A stretch of DNA of 27,305 nt from JBBAGE01 sp041655055 (lineage in GTDB: Bacteria; Pseudomonadota; Alphaproteobacteria; Rhodobacterales; Rhodobacteraceae): assembly GCA_041655055.1 (NCBI GenBank), contig JBBAGE010000012.1:1-27305 (forward strand). Reading direction: 5' to 3'. Within the stretch, counting starts at the first letter, position 1, and each line of letters opens with the position of its first letter. A program made the position numbers and the translations under genes. Shown piece by piece: positions 16,491-26,921 of the stretch. A model generated the notes under the pieces. The model had not been told where the DNA came from and searched no databases. It saw only the letters and a program-made list of their open reading frames with translations.

Positions 16491-16496
16491 GGGCCG

Positions 16497-16525
16497 AGTC
16501 TAGCGCGCCCGCGCGCGAATGTCAG
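16497..16525 (-). promoter_or_regulatory. Putative sigma70 promoter giving a leaderless or near-leaderless DnaJ-gene transcript
   Basis: On the minus strand CTGACA (16520-16525) is five of six for the -35 box and TAGACT (16497-16502) is four of six for the -10 box, with exactly 17 bp between. Only 6 bp separate the -10 box from the ATG at 16490, so the expected start point falls at or next to the A of the ATG. Confidence 0.5.
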
Positions 16526-16550
16526 CCGGGTGTGACACTATAACACTCAT

Positions 16551-16579
16551 AAAATGCCGGGCAACCGAAGCTGCCCGGC
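16551..16579 (-). terminator. Rho-independent terminator of mcmA
   Basis: GCCGGGCA and TGCCCGGC (16556-16563 and 16572-16579) form a perfect 8-bp stem with an 8-nt loop. On the minus strand the stem is followed by ATTTTAT. It begins 8 bp past the mcmA stop codon. Confidence 0.8.
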
Positions 16580-16586
16580 CATTGCG

Positions 16587-18722
<2,136 letters not shown>

Positions 18723-18745
18723 CGGAACGGGCTCCTTCTTTTCCC

Positions 18746-18774
18746 AAGGGGCGGTCTGTTGCCCCTTCGTTTTT
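18746..18774 (+). repeat. Hairpin in mcmA leader, terminator-like on the plus strand
   Basis: AAGGGGC (18746-18752) pairs perfectly with GCCCCTT (18761-18767) around an 8-nt loop. On the plus strand CG and then TTTTT (18770-18774) follow, as in an intrinsic terminator. On the minus strand the same hairpin sits in the mcmA 5' leader, about 10 bases before its AAGGAG. Confidence 0.45.
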
Positions 18775-18816
18775 GCTATGCCCTGCCCTATATGTATCGT
18801 GATGGCAGGAGTGTGC

Positions 18817-19314
18817 ATGAAACAGGTTTTCTTGGTTGTAATTCTGGCGCTGTTCGGCACGGCGCCATTGGCCGCGCAAGACGAAAGCCTGACGCGCACC
18901 CTGGTCGAAAGCGCGTTGCCCGCCGACACGCCCGAGGCGGCGGCAGAGGCTGCGCCGGAATGGGCCCCGATCGAGGCCGGAGATCTGACGCTGGATCAGT
19001 TTCTGTGGGTCGCGCGCCCGGTGGTGGTATTTGCCGACAATCCCAATGATCCGTCCTTTATCGAACAGCTTGAACTGTTGTCCGAACGCCCCGAATCGCT
19101 TGAAGAGCGTGACATCGTGGTCATCTATGACGCAAGCCCCGCCGATCGCAGCCCGATCCGCACCGCCTTGCGCCCGCGCGGATTTTCCCTTGTGCTGATC
19201 GACAAGGATGGCCGGGTCGCGCAGCGTAAACCCTCGCCCTGGTCCATTCGCGAAATCAGCGCCACCATCGACAAAATGCCGATGCGCCAACAGGAATTGC
19301 GCGACCGCCGCTAG
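18817..19314 (+). CDS. DUF4174 domain secreted protein, 165 aa
   Basis: The signal peptide is MKQVFLVVILALFGTAPLAA followed by QDES. An acidic Ala/Glu-rich linker (about residues 25-50) comes next, then a DUF4174 domain to the end, with the characteristic LVLIDKDGRVAQRKPSPWS and the C-terminal IREISATIDKMPMRQQE. The domain has a thioredoxin-like look but lacks a CxxC motif and has no cysteine at all, so it is not a redox thioredoxin. Function unknown; periplasmic location inferred. AGGAG at 18807-18811, five bases before the ATG at 18817, fixes the start. It is divergent from mcmA and convergent with pccA, in the middle of the propionate locus. Confidence 0.85.
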   Translation: MKQVFLVVILALFGTAPLAAQDESLTRTLVESALPADTPEAAAEAAPEWAPIEAGDLTLDQFLWVARPVVVFADNPNDPSFIEQLELLSERPESLEERDIVVIYDASPADRSPIRTALRPRGFSLVLIDKDGRVAQRKPSPWSIREISATIDKMPMRQQELRDRR

Positions 19315-19330
19315 GCGCGAAAACGCCCCG

Positions 19331-19371
19331 GCGGCCACACCGGCCGCAGCCGTGACAGGGGCAGGCCCCTG
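19331..19371. terminator. Two hairpins between convergent DUF4174 gene and pccA
   Basis: GCGGCC/GGCCGC (19331-19336 and 19342-19347) and CAGGGG/CCCCTG (19356-19361 and 19366-19371) are perfect 6-bp stems with 5- and 4-nt loops in the 80-bp gap between two converging genes. Neither has a long T-run, so bidirectional transcription stop is inferred from position. Confidence 0.45.
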
Positions 19372-19394
19372 CACAATGCTGGCGGCCCCGTGGA

Positions 19395-21395
<2,001 letters not shown>

Positions 21396-21457
21396 GTCCC
21401 GTCCCTTCCTAGTCTGTCAGGTTCTGTGTCGCAGCGGTGCTGCGGAAATTTCGCACG

Positions 21458-21494
21458 AAAAAAGGCCGCCGGACAGGATGGTCCGACAGCCTTT
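21458..21494 (-). terminator. Rho-independent terminator of the small lipoprotein gene
   Basis: On the minus strand a stem of up to 14 positions with two mismatches (arms at 21481-21494 and 21461-21474, 6-nt loop) is followed by TTTTTT (complement of 21458-21463). It stops transcripts from the 21553-21759 gene before pccA. Confidence 0.88.
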
Positions 21495-21552
21495 CGATGT
21501 CTTGTTCACTATGCCTGCGTCAGCGCCGGGGCGCAGGTGCAGGCGCGGCCGA

Positions 21553-21759
21553 TCAGCGGCAGCGGTGGGGGTAGGTCTGGCAATAAAGCAGGTTGCCCGC
21601 CGCACCAACAGCAGCACCCGTGGCCACATTGCCGCCCGTGACAGCCGCAGCGCCAGCGCCCGCACCGGCGCCAAAGACGCCCTGTTCAAGCGCAGTATCG
21701 CCACAGGCCGCAAGGCCCAGAAGTGCCGCAACGCCAACAATCCAGATTTTCTTTTGCAT
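21553..21759 (-). CDS. Small glycine-zipper lipoprotein, 68 aa
   Basis: The signal peptide ends in a lipobox L16-A-A-C19 followed by GDT. The mature part is a run of Gly and Ala (GAGAGAGAAAVTGG and onward), resembling a glycine-zipper membrane-associating segment. It ends in a short tail with two further cysteines (YCQTYPHRC). The family has no function I know; such proteins are usually outer-membrane lipoproteins. The ATG at 21759 has AAGG about 11 bases upstream. It has a strong terminator of its own and a 325-nt gene-free region before it, so it is probably transcribed separately, although it lies between pccA and pccB. It is another likely Lol client. Confidence 0.82.
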   Translation of the reverse strand: MQKKIWIVGVAALLGLAACGDTALEQGVFGAGAGAGAAAVTGGNVATGAAVGAAGNLLYCQTYPHRCR

Positions 21760-22084
21760 GAGTAACTGCCTTTTCCTTGATCACTCTCGCGGTAGAAAAT
21801 GGCGCGAAAGCTCTCAAGATCAAATGAAAATTTTTCCCATAGGCGATTATCGGCGCGTGCTTGCCCATGCGGCAACCAATCCGCCCCCTCCGAACGGTGA
21901 GACCTGAGGCCAGATCTCACCGCAGGGGAAGGGTAACGCATGAAACATACAGGGCCACCTGACCCTGCGCATTCCAGCTTGCCGCAACCGCGTGCCATCC
22001 CATAGCCGGAAATGACAGCATCCGCGCTATCAGCCATATTTCGCGCAAACCGCGCGGCCATGGGCAAAAGATCGCCGGATGCGT
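21760..22084. other. 325-nt gene-free, hairpin-rich region in the pcc locus
   Basis: No convincing protein gene is seen here. Perfect or near-perfect pairings include CGGTGAGA/TCTCACCG (21895-21902 and 21915-21922), which can be extended outward on the plus strand through CC-T-C/GG-G-G to about 21884-21932. Others are CAGGG/CCCTG (21950-21967), the local stem TTGCC/GGCAA (21861-21875), and a long-range GCGGCAA/TTGCCGC (21869-21875 with 21979-21985) that excludes the local stem. GCATCCG/CGGATGC (22018-22024 and 22076-22082) also match. It could encode a small RNA on either strand or a long structured leader of the lipoprotein gene. It matches no RNA family I can name. Confidence 0.4.
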
Positions 22085-22429
22085 TCATTCAAAGGCCTCG
22101 GGAAAGGATGCGCGGGCGCGGGCTTCGTCGATCACCAGCAGCGCCTCATAGCTTTCGGGGTCGAATGCGTCATCGGCCGGCACGACTTCGCGGCCGAAAA
22201 GCCAGCTCAGCCGCCCGGCATCGAGATTGCCACGCTCAAACGGCTGATCGCCAAAGGCTTGCCACAATGCGGCCATGAAGCCCGCATCCGCGCGCCTGTC
22301 GGCGGGGCGGCGGTCGGCATGACGTTCGCGGCGCACGATCGGCGTCGCCCCTTTGTCATTGGCGCGCCGGATCACGAATTGATAATCCGTGCCCGCCAAA
22401 CGCCCTGGAAATCCGCGATGTTTCAGCAT
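22085..22429 (-). CDS. Hypothetical protein, 114 aa
   Basis: I do not recognise this family. The protein is soluble and charged, with an arginine-rich middle (IVRRERHADRRPADRRAD), then an acidic C-terminal half with a likely helix ending in YEALLVIDEARARASF. It has no signal peptide or cysteines. It starts 27 bp after the pccB stop on the same strand, so it is probably in the pccB transcript. The ribosome binding site before the ATG at 22429 is weak. Codon use (GC-rich third positions) agrees with a real gene. A role in propionate metabolism is suggested only by position. Confidence 0.68.
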   Translation of the reverse strand: MLKHRGFPGRLAGTDYQFVIRRANDKGATPIVRRERHADRRPADRRADAGFMAALWQAFGDQPFERGNLDAGRLSWLFGREVVPADDAFDPESYEALLVIDEARARASFPEAFE

Positions 22430-22456
22430 GTCTGATCCGTGGCTACGCTTGCACCA

Positions 22457-23989
22457 TCACAGCGGGATGTTGTCGTGCTTTTTCCACGGGTTCGAAAGCT
22501 GCTTGTTGCGCAGGCTTGCAAAGGCCCGGCAGACGCGCCGACGGGTGGAATGGGGCATGATCACCTCGTCGATAAAGCCTTTTTCGGCGGCGACAAAGGG
22601 GTTCGCAAAGCGGTCTTCGTAATCCCTGGTGCGTTGCGCGATTTTGTCGGGGTCGCCCAATTCGCTGCGATAGAGAATTTCCACCGCCCCCTTGGCGCCC
22701 ATCACCGCGATTTCCGCCGTGGGCCAGGCATAGTTGAAATCACCGCGCAGATGTTTCGATGCCATAACGTCATAGGCGCCGCCATAAGCCTTGCGGGTGA
22801 TCACGGTTACTTTCGGCACCGTGGCTTCGCCATAAGCAAACAGCAGTTTCGCGCCATGTTTGATCACGCCGCCATATTCCTGCCCCGTGCCCGGCAAAAA
22901 GCCCGGCACATCCACAAAGGTCAGGATCGGAATTTCAAACGCATCGCAAAACCGCACGAAACGCGCGGCTTTGCGCGAACTGTCGATATCCAGACAGCCC
23001 GCCAGCACCATCGGCTGGTTGGCCACGACGCCCACGGTTGACCCTTCAAGCCGGATGAAACCGGTCAGGATGTTTTTCGCAAAATTTTCCTGAATTTCAT
23101 AGAAATCGCCCTCATCCGCCACTTTGGTGATCAGCTCTTTCATATCATAGGGCGTGTTGGCATTGGCCGGGATCAGCGTATCAAGGCTGGGCTCAATCCG
23201 CGCGGGATCGTCAAAGAAAGGCCGCACCGGCGGTTTCGAGCGGTTGTTTTGCGGCAGCAGGTCGATCAGCCGGCGCACCTCGGTCAGGGCTTCGACATCG
23301 TTTTCAAAGGCCCCGTCCGCGACCGATGATTTGCGGGTATGGGTGGATGCACCGCCCAGTTCCTCGGCTGTCACAACTTCGTTCGTGACGGTTTTCACCA
23401 CATCGGGGCCGGTTACGAACATATAGGATGTGTCTTTGACCATGAAAATGAAATCGGTCATCGCCGGGCTATAGACCGCGCCACCCGCGCAGGGCCCCAT
23501 GATCACCGAGATCTGCGGCACCACGCCCGAGGCCATGATATTGCGCTGGAACACATCCGCATAACCAGCGAGCGAGGCCACGCCCTCTTGGATGCGCGCG
23601 CCGCCGGAATCGTTGAGCCCGATCACCGGCGCGCCGTTTTGCATCGCCATATCCATGATCTTGCAGATTTTCTGCGCATGCGTTTCCGAGAGCGAGCCCC
23701 CGAATACGGTGAAATCCTGGCTGAACACATAAACCTGCCGCCCGTTTACCGTGCCCCAGCCGGTGATGACGCCATCGCCGTATGGGCGATCATCGGCCAT
23801 CCCGAAATCGGTGCAGCGATGCGCGACGAACATGTCGAATTCTTCAAAAGACCCCTCATCGAGCAGCAATTCGATCCGTTCGCGCGCAGTCAGCTTGCCT
23901 TTGGCGTGCTGGCTGGCGATCCGTTTTTCGCCACCGCCTTTGCGCGCGACGTCGCGCCGGATTTCAAGCTCTGCAAGGATATCTTTCAT
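22457..23989 (-). CDS. pccB: Propionyl-CoA carboxylase beta subunit (carboxyltransferase)
   Basis: PccB transfers the carboxyl group from biotin on PccA to propionyl-CoA, forming (S)-methylmalonyl-CoA. The 510-aa protein has the two crotonase-like carboxyltransferase halves. The N-terminal half contains GLNDSGGARIQEGVASLAGY and MGPCAGGAVYSPAMTDF. The C-terminal half contains TFVDVPGFLPGTGQEYGGVI and TRKAYGGAYDVM, where the glycine pairs form the oxyanion holes. The ATG at 23989 (MKDILAELE) has GGAGG eight bases upstream, favouring it over the in-frame ATG at 24004. Two repeats resembling PccR sites lie upstream, at 24012-24030 and 24063-24081. Acetyl- or methylcrotonyl-CoA specificity is less likely given the neighbours. 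Confidence 0.95.
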   Translation of the reverse strand: MKDILAELEIRRDVARKGGGEKRIASQHAKGKLTARERIELLLDEGSFEEFDMFVAHRCTDFGMADDRPYGDGVITGWGTVNGRQVYVFSQDFTVFGGSLSETHAQKICKIMDMAMQNGAPVIGLNDSGGARIQEGVASLAGYADVFQRNIMASGVVPQISVIMGPCAGGAVYSPAMTDFIFMVKDTSYMFVTGPDVVKTVTNEVVTAEELGGASTHTRKSSVADGAFENDVEALTEVRRLIDLLPQNNRSKPPVRPFFDDPARIEPSLDTLIPANANTPYDMKELITKVADEGDFYEIQENFAKNILTGFIRLEGSTVGVVANQPMVLAGCLDIDSSRKAARFVRFCDAFEIPILTFVDVPGFLPGTGQEYGGVIKHGAKLLFAYGEATVPKVTVITRKAYGGAYDVMASKHLRGDFNYAWPTAEIAVMGAKGAVEILYRSELGDPDKIAQRTRDYEDRFANPFVAAEKGFIDEVIMPHSTRRRVCRAFASLRNKQLSNPWKKHDNIPL

Positions 23990-24191
23990 CAGGACGACCT
24001 CCATTTCGAATTTTGCGCAATGTATGCAACCGGGCAGCGCAGGGAAAGCAGGTTCTGGGATATTTGCAAAGACTTGGCAATGGGCACCGAGTAAAATGAA
24101 TATCTGCTAATTTACGGGCCGAAACCGGGCGCCGCGACGAAAAGCCATAATTTCAATAGACAGAAACCATACCCCCCGTTACCCATTTGTC
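23990..24191. promoter_or_regulatory. Divergent control region of pccB and the MFS gene, with two PccR-like sites
   Basis: The region holds two copies of TTGC-N9-GCAAA (read on the minus strand) about 51 bp apart. One is at 24063-24081 and includes the perfect octamer TTTGCAAA at 24063-24070. The other, more degenerate, is at 24012-24030. The Rhodobacter propionate regulator PccR, like RamB of actinobacteria, is known to bind paired TTTGCAAA elements. The spacing here (11 bp between GC centres) is one base shorter than the motif as I remember it. An AT-rich imperfect palindrome at 24091-24115 may overlap a promoter. I could not place -10/-35 boxes with confidence. Confidence 0.55.
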
Positions 24192-25397
24192 ATGAAACCT
24201 GAAATACATGCCCGATTCATGGATCGCAGAAGCCCGCCGAATATCCTGACGCTGGTTCTGCTGGCGGCGCTCGGGGCGCTGTCGATGAATGTATTCATTC
24301 CGGCGCTGCCGGAAATGACCAGTGATTTCAACACCGATTACGCCGTGATGCAGCTTTCAGTGTCGGCCTATCTGGCGGTGAATGCGGGGCTGCAGATTCT
24401 GGTCGGGCCACTGTCGGACAAATACGGGCGCAGACCGCTGACGCTGATCGGGGTGGCGCTGTTCACGCTGGCCACGCTGGGCTGCATCTATGCCCCCAAT
24501 GTCGAGGTGTTTTTGTTTTTCCGCATGGTTCAGGCGGTGGTGGCCTTTGCCATCGTGCTGTCGCGCGCGATCGTGCGCGATATCTATCCCGCCGACCGCG
24601 CTGCCGCGATGCTGGGTTATGTGGCCATGGGCATGTCGCTGGTGCCGATGGTTTCGCCGCTGATCGGGGGGATTTTGACGAATCTCTATGACTGGACATC
24701 CACTTTCTGGCTGATGTTCGGCATGGGTATTTTCACGCTGGTGCTGGTCTGGTTCGATCAGGGCGAAACCAATCTGCCCCGTCCGGTCACGCTGGCCGCG
24801 CAATTCCGGCAATATCCGCTGCTGCTGCGCTCGGGGCGGTTTTGGGGCTATGCGCTGGCCATCGCGCTGTCGATCGGCGCGTTCTACATCTTTCTGGGCG
24901 GCGCGCCGTTCATCAGCGACGAAATATTCAACCTGTCGCCCGCGGTCATGGGAATGTGGTTCGGAATGCCGGCGGTGGGATATCTGATCGGGAATTTCAT
25001 ATCCGGGCTTTATGCAGCGCGGCTGGGGATCAACCGCATGGTGCTTTATGGCACCTATATCGCCTGTCTGGGGGTGGCACTGATCCTTGGGCTGGCGCTG
25101 ATGGGCATTGCGACGCCGGCCACGTTTTTCGCCACAACCGGCTTTGTCGGCATCGCCAATGGCATGGTGATCCCCTCGGCCACGGCGGGGGCGCTGTCGG
25201 TGCGCCCCGACCTTGCGGGCACGGCGGCGGGGCTGTCGGGGGCGCTGCAAATCGGGGGCGGTGCCGCGCTTGCGGCCATGGGCGGCGCATTGGTATCGCC
25301 CGCACTGGGGCTTTATACGATTTTGGGGCTGATGCTGGCCATTTCCATCGCCAGCACCATCGCCATTCTGCTGGTGATGCGCAGCGAACGCTATTAG
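24192..25397 (+). CDS. MFS transporter, Bcr/CflA drug-resistance type
   Basis: This is a 401-aa inner-membrane proton-coupled exporter with twelve predicted helices, the length and layout of Bcr/CflA (DHA1) carriers. MNVFIPALPEMTSDF in helix 1 and the loop 2-3 motif GPLSDKYGRRPL are typical, as is RAIVRDIYP in helix 4. Helices 11 and 12 end at the extreme C-terminus (RSERY). The ATG at 24192 gives an N-terminus ending in RFMDR, as in relatives; an internal ATG at 24219 is a weaker alternative, and neither has a clear ribosome binding site. It sits between the pccB control region and pccR. Whether it is controlled by PccR or exports an organic acid is speculation; the substrate is unknown. Confidence 0.9.
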   Translation: MKPEIHARFMDRRSPPNILTLVLLAALGALSMNVFIPALPEMTSDFNTDYAVMQLSVSAYLAVNAGLQILVGPLSDKYGRRPLTLIGVALFTLATLGCIYAPNVEVFLFFRMVQAVVAFAIVLSRAIVRDIYPADRAAAMLGYVAMGMSLVPMVSPLIGGILTNLYDWTSTFWLMFGMGIFTLVLVWFDQGETNLPRPVTLAAQFRQYPLLLRSGRFWGYALAIALSIGAFYIFLGGAPFISDEIFNLSPAVMGMWFGMPAVGYLIGNFISGLYAARLGINRMVLYGTYIACLGVALILGLALMGIATPATFFATTGFVGIANGMVIPSATAGALSVRPDLAGTAAGLSGALQIGGGAALAAMGGALVSPALGLYTILGLMLAISIASTIAILLVMRSERY

Positions 25398-25398
25398 A

Positions 25399-25449
25399 TT
25401 GCAACCCATAGTTTGCAAGCGATACAAGGGTGAAACGCAAACTTGCAAA
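25399..25449 (+). promoter_or_regulatory. pccR promoter with TTGCAA repeats (candidate autoregulatory sites)
   Basis: TTGCAA (25399-25404) can serve as a -35 box and GATACA (25421-25426) as a weak -10, 16 bp apart. TTTGCAAG (25412-25419) lies inside the spacer. A GCAAA (25437-25441) and the inverted partner CTTGCAAA (25442-25449) lie just before the ATG at 25461. Binding of PccR here would be expected to block its own transcription. The sites are seen; the regulation is inferred. Confidence 0.5.
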
Positions 25450-25460
25450 GGCACCCGGGA

Positions 25461-26861
25461 ATGGCTCAGCAAAAACTTTACGCGGGGGCAAAGCTGCGCG
25501 AAACCCGCGCCCGGCTTGGGCTGACCCAGAAACGCTTTGCCGAAAAGCTCGGGATTTCGCTGCCCTATCTTAACCAGATGGAAAACAACAACCGGCCGGT
25601 ATCAACCGGGGTGTTGCTGGCACTGGCGCAGGAATTCGGCTTTGACGTGACCGAACTATCGACCGGCGATGCCGAACGCATGGTCAGCGATATGCGCGAG
25701 GCATTGGCCGATCCGGTCTTTGCCGAAACCGCGCCGCCGCTGGCCGATCTGCGGCTGGCGGCGTCAAATGCACCGATGCTGATGCGCGCCTTTCTGGCGC
25801 TGCACCGCGCCTATCGCCAGAACAGCGAAAGGCTCGCCTCGCTCGACGAAGCATTGGGCCATGATGGCGCATCGCACAAACCATCGCCCTGGGAAGAGGT
25901 GCGCGATTTCTTTCACTATTGCGACAATTACCTTGATGCGGTCGATCACGCCGCCGAACATTTCGCAAGCCCGCATGGCCAGCCGCGCGATGTGATGGCA
26001 GCGGCGCAAAACACGCTCGACCGGTTGGGAATTACCAGCGTTTTTGGCACCTCCGACGCCCTTCGCCACTATGACGGCGCCACACAGCGGCTGACCGTAT
26101 CGTCGCGCGCAGCCCTGCCCACCCAGCGGTTTCAGATCCTGCATCAGGTGGCGCTGTTGACACAAAACGAACTGTTCGAGGCCACGCTGGATCTGGCACG
26201 CTTTCAAACCCCCGAGGCCCGCGCCATCGCGAAAATCGGGCTGGCCAATTACTTTGCGGGGGCGGCGCTGATGCCATATCGCGCTTTTCTGGCGGCGGCA
26301 CAGGATACGCGCCATGATCTGGAAATGCTGGCCGATCGCTTTGGCGCCTCGATCGAACAGGTCGCGCACCGGCTTTCAACCATGCAACGGCCCGGCGCCA
26401 AGGGCATCCCGTTTTTCTTTGTCCGCGTCGATCAGGCGGGCACGATCACCAAACGCCATTCCGCCACCCGGCTGCAATTTGCCCGCTATGGCGGGGCCTG
26501 CCCGCTCTGGAGCGTGCACCGCGCGTTCGAGGCCCCGGGCCGATTCCTGCGCCAACTGGCCGAAACCCCCGACGGCGCACGCTATCTGTGCCTTGCGCGC
26601 GATGTATCGAAACCCGGCGGATCGTTTCACGCGCCCACCCGCCGCTTTGCCATCTGCCTGGGCTGCGAAGTGCAGCACGCCCCGGCGCTGACCTATGCCG
26701 ACGGGCTGGATCTGGGCCGCGCCCAAAGCTATGAGCCGATCGGCATTTCCTGCCGCATCTGCGAACGCCCCGATTGCCACCAACGCGCCGTGCCGCCGCT
26801 GGAACGCCGGCTGGCCGTCGATCCCGATACGCGCGGCACGCTGCCCTATCAAATCATCTGA
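25461..26861 (+). CDS. pccR: Short-chain fatty acyl-CoA regulator (PccR/RamB family)
   Basis: This 466-aa transcription regulator should sense acyl-CoAs and control propionyl-CoA assimilation. Residues about 8-65 form an XRE-type helix-turn-helix (LRETRARLGLTQKRFAEKLG, then SLPYLNQMENNNRPVS). The middle looks like an ImmA/IrrE peptidase fold, with FQILHQVALL around H228 and ANYFAGAALMP (262-272), but the HExxH zinc motif is lost, so it is probably a ligand-sensing domain. The C-terminal DUF2083-like part has six candidate metal ligands: C399, C402, C431, C434, C439 and H440. The ATG at 25461 gives the homologous start MAQQKLYAG; an upstream in-frame TTG at 25443 lies within an operator-like repeat. 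Its place beside pccB and the TTTGCAAA-type sites supports the assignment. Confidence 0.9.
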   Translation: MAQQKLYAGAKLRETRARLGLTQKRFAEKLGISLPYLNQMENNNRPVSTGVLLALAQEFGFDVTELSTGDAERMVSDMREALADPVFAETAPPLADLRLAASNAPMLMRAFLALHRAYRQNSERLASLDEALGHDGASHKPSPWEEVRDFFHYCDNYLDAVDHAAEHFASPHGQPRDVMAAAQNTLDRLGITSVFGTSDALRHYDGATQRLTVSSRAALPTQRFQILHQVALLTQNELFEATLDLARFQTPEARAIAKIGLANYFAGAALMPYRAFLAAAQDTRHDLEMLADRFGASIEQVAHRLSTMQRPGAKGIPFFFVRVDQAGTITKRHSATRLQFARYGGACPLWSVHRAFEAPGRFLRQLAETPDGARYLCLARDVSKPGGSFHAPTRRFAICLGCEVQHAPALTYADGLDLGRAQSYEPIGISCRICERPDCHQRAVPPLERRLAVDPDTRGTLPYQII

Positions 26862-26921
26862 GGCGCTTGCATAAACGGGCCAAGCCGCACATGCTGATCT
26901 TGCACAACCGAAAGGGCCAAA

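Noticed and set aside
18723..18816. Cobalamin riboswitch before mcmA
   Set aside because: The leader is too short and no B12-box-like sequence is visible.
21861..21985. Possible 6S RNA, SRP RNA or tmRNA
   Set aside because: The rod-like pairing invited comparison, but I could not find the SRP GGAAG-type loop, tmRNA tag or tRNA-like end, or a 6S layout that I could defend. Kept only as an unassigned structured region.
24357..25472. 371-codon minus-strand frame over the MFS gene
   Set aside because: Gln/Arg/His-rich antisense of membrane helices, a common artefact opposite transporter genes.
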